Assembly: GCA_013399015.1 (NCBI GenBank)
Contig: VWZX01009108.1
Span: 1,914,822-1,978,821, forward strand
Reading direction: 5' to 3'
DNA from: Galbula dea
Taxonomy: Eukaryota > Chordata > Aves > Piciformes > Galbulidae
Length of the DNA stretch: 64,000 bases
A model generated the notes under the pieces. It was not told the DNA's origin. It worked only from the letters and a program-made list of their open reading frames with translations, and did no database searches. Shown here in pieces: positions 26,226 to 39,400 of this stretch (its first letter is position 1; each line of letters begins with the position of its first letter). The translations under genes were made by a program, and so were the position numbers.

Positions 26226-26288
26226 CTAGGGTAAACAACTCACAGAATCACACAGATTCCAAAGCAACTAGTCTTGGGTAAACAACTC
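26217..26288 (+). repeat. 25-bp direct duplication, 47-bp period
   Basis: The 25-mer starting GCAACTAGTCTAGGG at 26217-26241 recurs at 26264-26288 with a single difference (A to T in its middle). The 22 bp between them read ACAGAATCACACAGATTCC plus AAA, which itself resembles the complement of a CR1 terminus (CAGAATCACAGAAT). This may be a local tandem duplication. Alternatively it may be a tiny second CR1-end insertion flanked by a target-site duplication, although CR1 normally leaves little or none. Confidence 0.85.
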
Positions 26289-29200
26289 CTTCCCACTCCA
26301 CTGAAGCCAAAAGAAAGCTCTTCCAGAGTGTGCAGGAGGGCAGTTGCTGGACTAGGTCAACTCCTCCACATCTCAGGGCCTGCTGTTGTGTTTCTGGACT
26401 ACAGTGATGCTAGGATAGTTTCATGTAGATTCAAGCATGGGGTTCAAGTGCAATAGCTCTTCTTTAGCAGCTCTGTGGACAGAGTTCCTTGTCCAGTAAG
26501 GGTGCCCAAAGGCAGAGAGAGTTGCTTGGGAATGAGCTTGTACAGATCAAAGCACATCTGTGCTCAGATGTGTCCCTCAGCAGGTGGTAGTGCTGTCGAG
26601 TATACAGAATGAAGCAAGGGACTATTTACAAACCCACAACACAGAACCACAAAGTCCATCAGAGACTCAGCTGCACAGACCTGTTTCAAGAAAATTTAAG
26701 TAGTTATCTGCTTTCATTACCTCTAAGAGATGAGCACAGAATAACTAAGCACATGCATCTCCTAGGCATCACAGATGTAAGGATTAAGACAGGTAACCAC
26801 CCTCAGATAGCTTTCTCCACATCTGTACTGTGTGATTAGGAAGACTGGATGAATACCTGGGCATGTACAGGATTCAGAGTATGAACTCACTTTGCTTGTC
26901 TCTGCATGCTTTGTACATTGGCTTACTACATTTCAGGGTCCTACTCTTCATTCAGTGTAAGGAATCAACACACCTTTGCCAGGGGCCTTTATTTTCTTAT
27001 CTCCTGTCCCACTACCTTCCAGCTGTGTGAATTAGTGAGGATGGACCCCAAGTTAACACTGAAGCAAAGGATGAAACAGCATATGAGATCTAACCAAGTG
27101 CTTGTTTTTTGCTCTGGTGTAGAGCTCCAGAAACACCCTCTCCTTTCATGTTATGCACTGTTCTGGCAGACATTGCCACCTCCCTAGAGCTGGGTATGTT
27201 CCATGGACATAAAACTTGAATGGGGTTGAATCTTTCAGTTTTCATTAAGTCAAGTCTCACAGTCAGTGTTGTGGCAGTAAAGCTGTCACTGTGGCCATCC
27301 TTCTGCAAAATACCCTACACTAGAAGACTTCTTGGGACTGTCTGCTATGATTAGAGAGTCACAGTACTTCCCCTTTTCCCTTACAGGAGGGCAAGTAGGA
27401 TGCTTTGCTGTAAAGTTTATATGATGGAAAGTTTGCATCCTGAAAACTGAGCAAGATACAGAGGACAAACGAAGGAGGTCAGGTTTGAGTTTGGAAAACA
27501 AACCCAGCTGGTAGAGGGAAGATGTAGATTAGAGCAGACACAGAGTGAGAGTCCAGCTGGGGAACAGACCACAGCTATCTTGGACAAAGAGAGGACTTTT
27601 CTAGCTCTCCCCAGTACTTTCACTGCAGAGCCTCCCAGATTTTGAACTAGAACTGCCCTCTTCCTCCTCCTCCTCCTTCTCCACTCCTACATAGACTGTC
27701 TGGGACATTAGCTCAGCTCTGCTCAGGTCCCACTAGGTTCTCCCTGCCCACAGCTCCCAGGCTCTGGTAATGGATATCTCTAAGGCAGAAGGTGAACCCA
27801 CCACGTTGTGGTTATTTCAGTTCCTTCCCTTCTGTCTGCATTCAGGAGCCAGGAGAGGCTCCTGGAAACAGAAGAAGAGGGAAAGACCAAAGCCATTGCT
27901 GTTCAGACACTACAAGTCCTGGACTCTCACTAGTAGAACAATATTGCTGCCTCAATCACAGGGATTCACTCTGGTAATCCCAAGCATAATCGAGAGCTGC
28001 TTGGCAAGATTCACATCCCATGAGCACAGGGACAGTTCCTTCCCCTCTTGGGTCACTCTTGCTCTGCCTTTCAAAGAAATGGGCCCTGAGCCTGGGCTGC
28101 TGGTACAGCTCAGCAAGCCAGGGGCTATCCCCACTTAAATGGGGCAGGAAAAGCATGTATACATAGGAAGAGGTCCTGGGAAGAAAGTTAGGAACTCTGT
28201 AAAGGAGAGAAGGAAGGGGAAATGCTGTTGCTGGCTGAAGTACCTTCCTTCAGAAGTTTTTATGTTGTAAATACAGCTCCTGCTCCTACTCCTACTATAT
28301 TTTTGCCCTTTGGCATCGCAGAGGAACTATAAATATAGCTACTGGTTGTGCCAAAGTCTGGAGAAGGTGCTAGAGCCTGCCTTAAAATGAGGACTGGCAC
28401 CCCTGATGTGCAGAACAAGAATGTGCTGTTCCTCTACACAGGTCATAACATTTCAAGCCAGACAGGCGGAACAAATGCCCACAGACCATTTTATCACCAA
28501 GACAGACTAGGAGGACCTCATCTACATGCCTCCAGCCCCAGAATGTCTTTCCATGAATATTTCCAGCATGCAAACCACAAAAGAACATTTTCATCCTTGG
28601 AACACCACTGTGGCAGGAGACTGTCCTGAGGAGAGACATCCAGGCTTGGCTTACAGCACTGTCCCACCCCGAACACAGTTTGTTTTCCTTCTGGGTGCAG
28701 GAGAAGGTATGCAGTGAGGGGCTAGATCCTCCACTTCAACCTTCAGAGCATCTAGGTAGTTTTGCTTGAATCAAATGGCAGCCCTGCCAGGAGAACAGGG
28801 ATCCCAGGAGACTTCTACAGGCGTTTTAGAGCAATTCAGAGGTTTACCACTAGGCAGCTCGTGGGTAAGAACATACCTGTAAATACCATGGGCAGAAAAC
28901 ATGGGCTTTTGTGTGCAGTAGGTTCATACAGATAATGCTGTCTGGATTTGCAACTGTCTAGACAATGGGAAAATTAGCATCATGAAACTGGATAGTTTTG
29001 TGAGATGCCCAGCCAAATATCTGGGAAATATTTTTGTAATGGTTCTCCTCAGAGGGAGATAGGAGCCTGAGCCATCCGGTAGAGATGCTGCTCTTTTGTC
29101 TTGCATTCTGGTGAGGGACAGAGGGGTTTTACTGAGCCTGCCAGGCCTCATCTGCCAGGTTTTTCAGCCAGATGCTGGGTGCTGCTGTGGAGGAAAATAA

Positions 29201-29944
29201 GCCCACAGCACAAGCGTGGCAAATGACCGTTCTTGCAGGCTGGAGCTGCTGTTTTTCTGGCATAGAAAAGGAATTCCATTCTAAGACCTAGGGGCTAGGA
29301 CTACAGGAACAGTGGTTTACCTCTGGAGACAAATAACTAGAGGCCAGTGTCTCCCCAGTCTGCTTTACAGCCTGCAGTAAAGTCCAAAGGATTTCTAGGC
29401 TACAGGGTTTAACTACTGCTCTCTGTGGGGTAAAAGCTCCCAGAGAACAAGCAAGACTCATTCTGAGCCTTTTGCCTGGAGCCCTGGGAGCACAAGGCTT
29501 AAGAGATGCACAGGGATCTCTCCTCTTTTCACCTGGGAGAAGAAGATCAATCAACTGATCTTATGGCCGAGGCTGGGAAGTGCTTTGTCTCCATGGCCTG
29601 TGAAAAAGACCCTCCTCAGAGCCTGTAAGGTGGTACTCGCTCCCCTGACAACTCCAGAAGCACTGGTCCAGCTGAGCAAAGTTGGTGCCAGTGTGAAGAC
29701 AGAGGGAGGCAGGACCTGTCTTTCCTCAAATGACAGGTAAATAAGATTCTTGTAGCATTTCCATCCTGCAAGGAAATTGGATCAAGCTCAGACCTCAGTG
29801 GTCCTTGGGAGTGTCTGCACAAAGGTAACGAACCTGTTGCAGCTGAGCTCTTCTCAGAAAGGCACCAATGTCCACAAGGAGAGAATGCCAGACCCAGAGG
29901 GGTACACTTCCTCTGGCTGGGGTTTTGGTTCAGTTTTGCAGGTT

Positions 29945-29995
29945 TTTGTTGTTGTTGTTGTTTGGGGGTTTTTTGTTGTTTTTTTTTGTTTTTAA
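29945..29995 (+). repeat. (GTT)n / T-rich low-complexity tract
   Basis: About five GTT units are followed by G5, T6, another GTTGTT and a T-rich run. It could be a degraded microsatellite or the complement of an A-rich tail. No retroposed gene or SINE body is recognised on either side. Confidence 0.85.
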
Positions 29996-30112
29996 CCCAA
30001 CCACCTCCCTAAAAATCCCACATGAACCAAAGCACCAAAACCCACTTTGTGCTGCTCTTAGCATTACCTCACCAGCTGCAAGATCAAGTTGGGCCTCAAT
30101 TCTAGTTTCAAT

Positions 30113-30124
30113 CCCCCCCCCCCC
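30113..30124 (+). repeat. C12 homopolymer
   Basis: Twelve consecutive C follow TTTCAAT. The length is likely to be unreliable in sequencing and polymorphic between individuals. Confidence 0.95.
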
Positions 30125-30230
30125 AAAAGCTTTTTCTTTAGTTCTGCAGTCCAGCAAACACAATGTTTCTAGGATGATAAAGGATAATAACTAGGCTGAT
30201 AATAAATACAAGAAGATTGAAACAATTGAT

Positions 30231-30256
30231 AAAACCAAAACCAAACCAAAACCAAA
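30231..30256 (+). repeat. (AAAACC)n-type short tandem repeat
   Basis: AAAACC, AAAACC, AAACC, AAAACC and AAA follow each other. It is a short imperfect hexanucleotide/pentanucleotide microsatellite. Confidence 0.9.
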
Positions 30257-33200
30257 TGCTCCAAAGCACATGCTCTGCCAGTGACTCAGGACAATACATC
30301 AACACCTTCCATTGCCTCTCTTGAAAAGCTTCAGAAAAGGCAGAGGAGACCAGACAACAGGCACCTCATCTTTTTAGAGCAAAGATGTTATTTTCCCCTA
30401 GAAGGAGAGAGCTGTCAACTCATTGAAGGCCAACAGAGTTTAAGTAGCAGCTCAATATTATTGATGAGTGTCAGCCAGGGAACTTTTGGCTTGCTTTGGC
30501 TTGTGGGAAGCCCTGAAAACCTTCTCTGAGCTTCCAGTGGATGAGTTAGAGAAATAAACAGAATAATATTTGCAAGCCCTGCATAGATTCCAGGAAAAGG
30601 TAGTGCTCAGGCTGGGGGCTTCTCCCCATGAACAGCAAGTGGAGGTTTTCTTTCACAGTATAAACAGTACAACTGAGGGCCTGGACACAAGACACAGAAG
30701 GACTTTCAATGCAGAAGCTGAAGTTGCCATGGGTCATTTTTGCAGAGAACTTGTATTTTCTTCTGTGAGGGATTGTGTGATGTTTCTGGATACTGTTCAG
30801 CAACAGTTGAAAGAGTCCTCTGGAGTAAGACACTGTTGTGGCATGGGGTTTTCAAAACAACAGACCTGGCTAATCCAAGGAAGGAGATGTTCAGTGAAGG
30901 ATAATTTGCTGTGAGAGGTGGTTCTGGTAACACAGCCAGAGCTCGATGCTAACAGGAAGGTGCCAGAAGAACCAGTGCTTGTTTGCATATGGGCAGCCTG
31001 GCTGGCTTGAAGCTGATGCACTCCTCCAGAGAACTCATAGGAGGAAACTTAAAAAAGAGAAGGCAGAGCAGAGGATGGAGCTAGCAACCTTTTCTGTGCT
31101 GAGGAAAAGAGACTTTTGGCATGGGGTAACTACTGATATACAGCCAAAGAGCAAAGCCTTCAAAATGTAGTGCAGCATGCAGAAAATAGCTGACACATGT
31201 TGTGTTCTAACCTCAAAATCAATAGCCATCTAGGAGAAAAAGCTTTTAGCTCCTTGCCTGGCCCTGATTTTTGATGAAGTGCCCCCAATACAGTGACACA
31301 CAGGATGCAGAGAGGCACCATAAAGAATACAAGCTGGATGCAGAAGCTAGGCCAGAAGAACACAGGTAAACAGAAGCTAGTGCTGAATTGGTTTGCAATA
31401 TCTGGGGATAGTTCAGTGATCCTGAAGTGTTACACTTGGCCAACACTGGTAAAAGTGAAATATTTTATTTGTGCTTTCTTGACAGGAAAATAAAAAACTT
31501 CCTGCAACAACAAAAAGTCCCAGGGAAAGGGGAGACAAAGATCAGCCACATATGGTTGGGATTTTAAACAGGAAGACAATCTTGCTCTGGAAATGAGTGC
31601 AGAAGCAGTTCAGAGCTTCTGTTCCCCCATTCTATGTCAGAGGAAGATAGGAATCAATACTTTTCAGATACTATTGGAAGAATTTCCTACCTATGACAAA
31701 ATAAGGGCACCAGAAAGTTAGTATTTTCGTGCTGCAGATTGTGTTGTTGACTTTCCTGAGCTATTTCCTTGCTCCCATCCATCACAAAACTGACTGGATA
31801 ATTCCCTCCCCTCCACCACCCCTCCAGTTTTTGCAGAACTAATCTTTTGAGTTTTGTGAAGTTGATTTTGGCTCATGGCACATACCCAACATCTGTTTTC
31901 CTAAGCCTTCCCCTTTGACTCAGAACAACTGCATTTTAACTTCATCCCCCCCACTGCTACCATCAAGTATGAAACCAAAACTAAAGACTCCCACCACCAG
32001 CAGGGCATGCCTGCTGTCTGGGAAGGAACATGTCTCCTGGTACAGAACAGTGAAAGGTTACTGGAAGAATGCTGATGGCTTATTTATTATTCTTGAAGCT
32101 GATGTGGTGTGAACTGACAGCAGAGGTTAAACACAATTATTCTGTGTGAGGGAAGTTTCAAAGCTCTCCTTTTGGTTCTTATCCAAGACCCTTTGAAAGC
32201 ACATGGGTAAAGATAAGCATACACAGACCAGTGGGATGTGACATATTCTTAAACTGGTCATGTTATTTCTTCTACCTTGTGAAACCAAGGCCTCAGAAAT
32301 TGCCTATCCCTGGTCTTGGGCAAATTGTCACACATTTCCAAGAGAGCCTGACCTTGGACTAGAAACCTCATTACTGCATGTCCCAAAGTGACCAGTGACT
32401 TGGCAGAAGCATCTTCAGACACTGCAAGAGACACCAGGCTTCCAGGTAGAAAGTACCTGCTGAAAAGTTTGGTCTCCCAAGATTCAGACTTTCCCAAAAT
32501 GAAACTTTTGAAAGTATTATCCCCCTTTGAGAACAAGCTCTTAGCTTCTTGGCACCTTGCTGAATTTCAATTAGGGTGATTGGAGGGGAAAAATGCTGAG
32601 TTCAGTAAGGCAATGTCTACATCAGAGATAGAATGTGCTGAAGCAAGAGCAGGTCTCTTGGACCTGTAGTCAGAAAAGCTCTGCTGGATCTCTGCAGACT
32701 CATGACCTTCAGTTAAATTTGGCTATGTATATATATTTGGGCTGGATATGCTTTCTACCACTCTGCATCTGGTAAGACAGTTAATAAATACTTCTTTCAG
32801 CATCATCTTTCCTGTGGTATTTTGCTCATTCTAATTCTGCCACTAGGCAGAACTCAGAAATGCAGGAATGTGAAAGTTACAGGGGAAGGTTTTGTCCCAA
32901 GCACAAACCACTAAAGCTGGACTCCAGCACACATCTCCTTGGCTGTGGGACTCAAAGCCCAGAGATGAACAGAAAAGATGAAGGCCATGGGTTGAAAACA
33001 ACTCCATGCCAAGGTAACCTCATTTCCCTGGCCCAACTCTGAACGTTGCAGAGTTCTGCCCTTCTCTGCTTGGTTAACCCAAGAGCAGGATGGCTACAGA
33101 GCTGAAAAGGTGACACACATCAGAAAGAAAGAAAGGAAAAACAGGGCAAGTGAAGAGAAATTTTCAGTGCTGCAAGCTGGTAATTGTTCTGAACAATGAA

Positions 33201-33457
33201 GGAAATAGCTTTCACAGGGACAAAGCACTATGATTTGGGAGAAAGGTAAAGCATTTAAACTCTTACAGAGAGCAAGCTCTCTGGTTGCAATTAAGAAGCA
33301 TTAGCTCAGTCAGGCAGGGAGAGTGCTTCCTTGCCAATGTCCCACTCTTGTTTTGTCTCTGCTAACTCCACATTATGCTTTTAGAAGACAGCTCATGTTT
33401 GATGTTAGTGTGTCACTGTATCAGGCTAAATGCTCTCTTGGACTATTCTGACCTGTC

Positions 33458-33495
33458 TTTTTTTTTTTTTTACTGGCAGATTTCTTGAAGGTAAG
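33458..33495 (+). other. Acceptor-like and donor-like splice signals 11 nt apart
   Basis: Fourteen T (33458-33471) and ACTGGCAG give a strong-looking 3' splice site (AG at 33478-33479). Only 11 nt later GAAG is followed by GTAAGA, a near-perfect 5' splice site (GT at 33491). If both are used they bound an 11-nt microexon (33480-33490). Because 11 is not a multiple of three, it would shift a reading frame. No gene is recognised around it, so this is a candidate only, and chance pairing of such signals is expected occasionally in 64 kb. Confidence 0.2.
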
Positions 33496-36400
33496 AATTC
33501 TTGTGTTTGCATAATTTATGCCATGTGACTTTAGCCATCCAACTTCACAGAGGGGCACCCACAATGCTAGGGTGAAGTTTGAAAGCTGGCCTAGGAGCAA
33601 AAGTCAATCCTTCTTGCTTTTGTCCTTGCACTCCTTCTCTGGACTCTTGGCCTTGCTCCAAGTTCTCTAGCCCCTTGCAAGGTGTAATGGTAGTGTTAAG
33701 GAACCATACTAGTTCCTTACAGCTCCTCACTGTATAAGAAAGCCTGGGGTGAAGAGCAATCCCTTCCTCAGGGTTATGCCTGCAAAACAAGGTGTCCTGT
33801 ATCAAAACAACAAACGCTATCAGACCAAACAGCTGCATTTGAACATCTCCCTCTAGACACATTCTTGGTCATGGCAAGGAAGAGTTTGGAGAAATGGCTG
33901 TTAGACTGACATTTGGATGCATTTCAGTGCAGCATAACACATCAGGCCTCCTTGGAAGTGAGCACTCCTTACTTCACCTGGTCTAGAGCTCCTTGTGTCT
34001 CATTGCAGCAGGTGGCCCTTGAAGCCAGGAAAGCTCCAAGCCACCCTGTTACCTACATAGACTCTTCTGCTCCATCTCACTCACTCCCCTTAAACCTCTT
34101 ATATTAACTTTTTCTTCTTGCACCCAAAGTAAAGATCCTGGAGAAAGCAGGCACATCTTGGAACAGCTAAGAGACTACAAAGCCCCAGACTCTGGGAAAA
34201 TCAGGTGCAAAACAAGAGCAACAAATTTACAGTGGTCACCTGAGCATAGAATTACACAAGAAAACCCCCAACAAAACCAAAAGCAAGAGACTTGAACATT
34301 GCCTTTTTTAATCTACAGATGGGCTGCATTAACCACAAAGGAAACTCAAGAAGAGCTCATGTCTGGAAGTAATAAAAATTTGCATAACATGCATGGTGCA
34401 TTCAGTACTAGCAGGAGGTGTTGGATGAAGAATCCAAAAGGCTAGAGACCTCCTCTTTCCAATTGGACTGCAAACCCAGAAACCCCCTCCCAAAAGCAGC
34501 CTGGAAGTACCATTTCACCTTTCAGAGAGTCAACCCAGTTTCCTGGTGACCCTTGCAATGCAAGACAATCAGTTTTGAGACACCAGAGATAGATATACAG
34601 AAGAAATTAATATGATCCAAGCAACTATGAAAAGTTTTACCTCCTAAACCCAGAATTAGGGCACACAAGCGCCTTAAGTGGTGGTACAACAACCTAGCAC
34701 AAAGCAACATCACAGGCTGGAAGCTGCATAAGAGCAGTGATCAAAAGATGCTGATGTAGTAAAACCAGTCCTGCTCTCTGCACTAGCTGGTTGTTGCCAG
34801 CAGAGTTTTGTCTCCACCACTGTACAACATATCCCTCACACTTGCTGAGGTTGCAGTAAGTCCCAGTTACTCTCTGCAGCAGGCATCAGCCAACTGATGA
34901 TGGCTAGAGTCAGGAGAACTTCAACAAAGCCATCCCACAAGCCATACTCATTTATCTACTGTCTCACCCCTTGTTTTCAGAGGATGACATGACTAAGAAG
35001 GCATACATCAGTGCAGTAACAGATAGGAGCATCCAAAGCCACGTCCTCACACACTATTGCCACGTGGAATAGCAGGGCACAAACCTTCTCCTTTCACAAA
35101 AGTAATAAGGGCCTGTGTTTTCTGGAGCAAGGGGAATGTGGCTGACATTCTTCCCTTGTTGACACACCACAGTGCTAAGCTGCTGTGGCAGGCACCAGAA
35201 GCAAGAAATGTCAAGTCAGAGGCATTATAATCTAAAGAAGGGCTGGAGAAACCCAAACTGAGATGTCATAATAACACAAGCCAGAATTCATTACCCTTGT
35301 AACCAAAAAGAAATGATTGCCATGCCAGTTTCCAGCCATAAATAGCTCTAGTTGAAGGTCTGAGTTTATAAAGCCTTGAATGACTTACCATGTGCTGCCC
35401 TGGCTGGTTTTGGTCAGAAGTCCACAAAGGATCACTTAGGCAGCAATTCCTCTTGTTGAGACAAAAGCTAAGAGGTAAAAACTGCCTTGCCAAACCCAGA
35501 AGATAAGCACAAAGACACATTGTTTAAAAGCAGAGGGGAGCAGAATGTGCTGGAACACATAAGGAACAAAGCAAATACAGACTCTTGGGGTGTTTAGACT
35601 ACAGCCTGTCTGCCTTTTTCCACCTTAGGTTGAATGAAAAAGCAATTTACAGTGAGTTCAGGATTGTTGCAGACATGCCAGAGAGTCCCAGCTGCACAGC
35701 AAGTTGCTGAACCTGGGAAAATCAGCTCATTCACAGGTAAAGGTTCCAGGCAATGAGGAGTACGTGGTACAAGGCAACGAGGAGGTGGAGCTTGAGCAGT
35801 GTGGTAGCAAGGAGTTGGCTCACAGCAGCTAGCCCTTGTCTCTGTTTCCCCCCATCTCATATGCTGATGCCCAAGTCTCTTGGCTGATAGGTTCCAGTGC
35901 ATTTTCTGCCTTTATCTAGGATAGCTTTGTCCCTGAAGATGTGGTGGGAAGGACATGGTCAGCAGGAGACATCCTGGCCCCATTTCTCTTCCAGGGTTTT
36001 ATATAGTTCCTGTGCCCTGAGCACCTCATTTACCACTAGAAATAAGTCTAAGGTCCAGTTTTGAAACTCATAATTCCCTGAACAAGGACTGATAGGTGAA
36101 GGTGTACAAGGGGCATGGAGAAACAATTGAGACACTACAGATTCTCCATGCTGGTTGCCAAGTAGATTAATCCTGTGGTCCTCCATGGGAGATGTGGGTT
36201 GTCTTAGTCACAGAGGGCTCTGAGCAAGTCCACTCTGGAGAAGGAGAGAGCCAAGGGTGAAGTTGAAACTGGGAAAATGGACTGTGGCACTGTGCACAGT
36301 GAAGGAAGTGAGCAGAGGCTCTCAGGAAAAAGGCTGAAGTTCTGCTCTGAACATGGCCATCATCAGTTCTTTCAATAGACCTTCCCTGCAGAGAAGCAAG

Positions 36401-39400
36401 CTAGACTTTAATGCTCCACTCTTCCCTCAGGATCTAAGGCATCCTCCAGACCTACCCACCACATCCACACATGGCCAGCATCCCTAACTTAGTGGTGGGG
36501 CTGGTCTAGGGTAGCACCATACAGAGGGCAGGTCAAGATGGTCTCTACCAGTCACCAATGCCTGCTGTAGTGGTGTCTGAGACTCAAATACCTTCTGCCT
36601 TCACTTCTTTTCCTTGTTGCCTGCACAGATTGCAGATTCTTTGGGGTTCTCTGCTTATCTTTTATCTTCTGCACTTGCAGCCAGCATTGCAACACCTTCA
36701 CCATGGGTGCCAGCATCAGCCAGCAGAGCAACAGGAGGAGACTTTCCCTTGCAGTAGTCAGTCCCAATTTACCCCAGCCATAGATCACTCTGGGACATAT
36801 CCTTAACATATTTATCAAGCTTGTTAAAACAATCAGGAGGAAGCTCCTTGAGGCAGGTCCCTCAGCTTCCCAGCTCTCAGACAGATCTGCCTCACCAGCT
36901 CCTGAAGGTCTCAACCCATCAGCTAAGAGGCAGGAGGGGAGCAAACAGCATTTGCTTTGTGTGACACTGAGGGCTGAGAAAATTTGGAAGACAAATGATT
37001 CAAAATAAAAAGCAGTGAAAAGAAAAAAAAAGATCAGGAAACTACTGTGCTGTGACTATTAATGTAGGGATAGAAAATATCAATCACTCCCCAGCCTCTG
37101 AAGCTTGCTGGGAGAGAAGAATTAGGAGATTTTATGTTCCAAGTACCAGGAAACCGCAGGGCCCTGGTGCCTAGTTCTCAAAAGAACACTGTTTGAATCA
37201 CAAGGAGAAAAGCAGAGTGCTGCAGAGAGAGCCAAAGGCAGAGTTTAAAAATAGCAGCTTTCAGTTTTGTTGCTTTTTTTCTTTCTTAAGTGCCTGGATA
37301 TAGGATCATGTCAGAGGGTGGATAAAGAGAGCAGAGCAGCCCCCGTGGAGAGAGAAGTCTTCCTGAATACAGTACTGCTGGGTGGGGGGTTCTTTTCATC
37401 CTCCAGTCCCCTTGCAAAGGATCTAGTCTCTCCTGAGCCTACTGTCCCTCCAGCCCAAGAGAAGAGTGCTGGGAGAGTAGGAACTGGGCAGCTTAACTAA
37501 CCCAACTGTGCACGCAGAAGCCAGCACAAATGAGCAAAGCCAAGGGCTGAATGTGTGATCAAACCCGAACCATCCCCTTCTGGACACACACAGAGCCAAT
37601 TTCCCATTGCATTAAGGACACTTTTGAAATGCTGTGGAAGGGATGAGATCTACTGACATGTTTGTGCTAACACTCTGGGTCTGTGTGCAGGGAGAAATCA
37701 TGTCTGGCTGCTGTATGGACACTGGCAAAGGTGCTGAACCAAGAGAAAAGAGATCCGAGTTCTGATGGTTTCCAGCCTCTTAGACTCTGCACCAGGCCAG
37801 ATTCACAGCACCTACCAAAGCAAAAGTTGGATGTTGGTACTTCAGACAAGCAAAGGAGACAGAGCAGTGTCCCCTGAAATGAACAGTAAAGCCTTAGGTT
37901 AGGCAGTGGAGTACCAGTAGTGGTTTTAAGGGAGAAATGAGACCTTTTCATCCAAATAGATAAAAAACCAGATATGTCTTTAGGTAGCTGATCTTGGAAG
38001 GCAAAGCTCCTTCCTTGCAAAGAGGCAGGATGCCCCTTTGGGCCTTTGCTTTGTCTGTGGAAAGAGAAGAAAGGCACTGCTGATGCTCTGGATAAGGCTG
38101 TCTGCATCTGACTCCCAAGGGAAGACTTGTGTGTGTTATGACTCATTGCTCAGAGGATGCTTTCAAATCCAGAGAGGAATAATCCACATGAAAAGGACAG
38201 TAAGTGCAGGGAGCCACACAAAAATACCTTTTCCAGTGAGCAAGAATAGAAACAAACCCTTTTTCCCAGCCAGCTCAGGGACAAAACAGTCAAGGTTTTC
38301 ACTGCTTTAAGCTATGATTCAAAAGGAAGGCAGGGAAAAGAGAAATACTGGCCCTGTCACTTGGTTAATAGTAGCACACAAATCACTTCAACTGCTACCA
38401 ACCTGTTGTGAGATTGACTCACTGCAAGTTCAGTTTCTCCTGCCACTGATAAGGGCTTCTGGGCTGCAGTGTAGAGAATGACCAACTAGCACACAAGGCA
38501 TATAGCATTCACCAAATTTCCAACACTGTTTAAAAGCAAAAAAACCTCTAGTTCTGATAATTATGCTGACCAAGTCCTAAAGGAACATTTTCACTTTACA
38601 AATATGCAGAAAAATGCCAGACATCTGGAATCTGAAGTATTTCCTTGTAAGGAAGTTTCCACTGGAATGTCATCTGTTCTTGGTGTTATTTGAGATAGAT
38701 ATCTGACAACCAGCTGGACTCCAGTGACCTGTGAGGCTCACAAAGTGGCCTAGGAACCCAGTGGTGTCACAGGCACAGACTGTTAAGCAGCAAACTTCAA
38801 AAAAGCTGCTTGCATGGACTTAGGGAGTCCCACATGTCCTAGAAAGAGCAACTTGCTCTTTCTGTCCTTCCAAGGGACCAAGCCAGAGCAAATCCAGTGG
38901 TGCAGTGTCCTCCCCTCCAAGCAGGCCTGAAAGTTTTTATTATGTAAAGAAGTCTTTAAAACACAACCTCAGCTTCAGTTCATCCAGTGCTTCCCTCCCT
39001 CCTGTTTAGCTTTGCAGGTACAAAAAGCTCCTTCAGCCCAGCTGGGCTGGGATATTCCCTTGCTCAGCTTTCAGTGGAGATTACTATGACTGCTAACAAA
39101 AGAGAGTACAAATGTCTTATAATGCAGCCCTAGTGGTAGGGTCAAGAAGAGCTCTCACCAAATTGCCACTTCAGGGACCTTCTTGTAGCTTCTGAACCTA
39201 TAAAGGACATGAGCTAGTTGGGACAGGGCAAAACTGGCATCTTGATACAGGGAGGTGACTCAGAACAGGAGAAGGACCTCATACAATGTTCCCCTCTCTT
39301 AAATGTAGACACAGCAGATTGGAAAAACAGGTGGGTTTTCCTCTGAGGAGAATCTGTACCAGGGAGCATTAACAAATGCCAGGGCCAAGATTAATTAACC

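Larger units (their letters stand above)
26289..33457. other. Unannotated non-coding stretch
   Basis: No gene is recognised. Simple sequence is present at 27657-27682 (TCC-rich), 29945-29995 (GTT-rich then T-rich), 30113-30124 (twelve C) and 30231-30256 (AAAACC-type). Frames of 90-120 codons at 27.8, 28.3 and 30.6 kb have no family motif and overlap equally long frames on the other strand. Confidence 0.55.

Noticed and set aside
33545..33862. 105-codon minus frame and possible LTR-like sequence
   Set aside because: No TG...CA termini, polyadenylation signal pair or duplicate copy was seen; homology is unrecognised.
36558..36944. Overlapping 82- and 130-codon frames with acceptor-like tracts near 36635 and 36679
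   Set aside because: No clear donor, no recognisable peptide and frames on both strands. An endogenous retroviral origin was considered but nothing (LTR, primer site, protease or polymerase motif) supports it.
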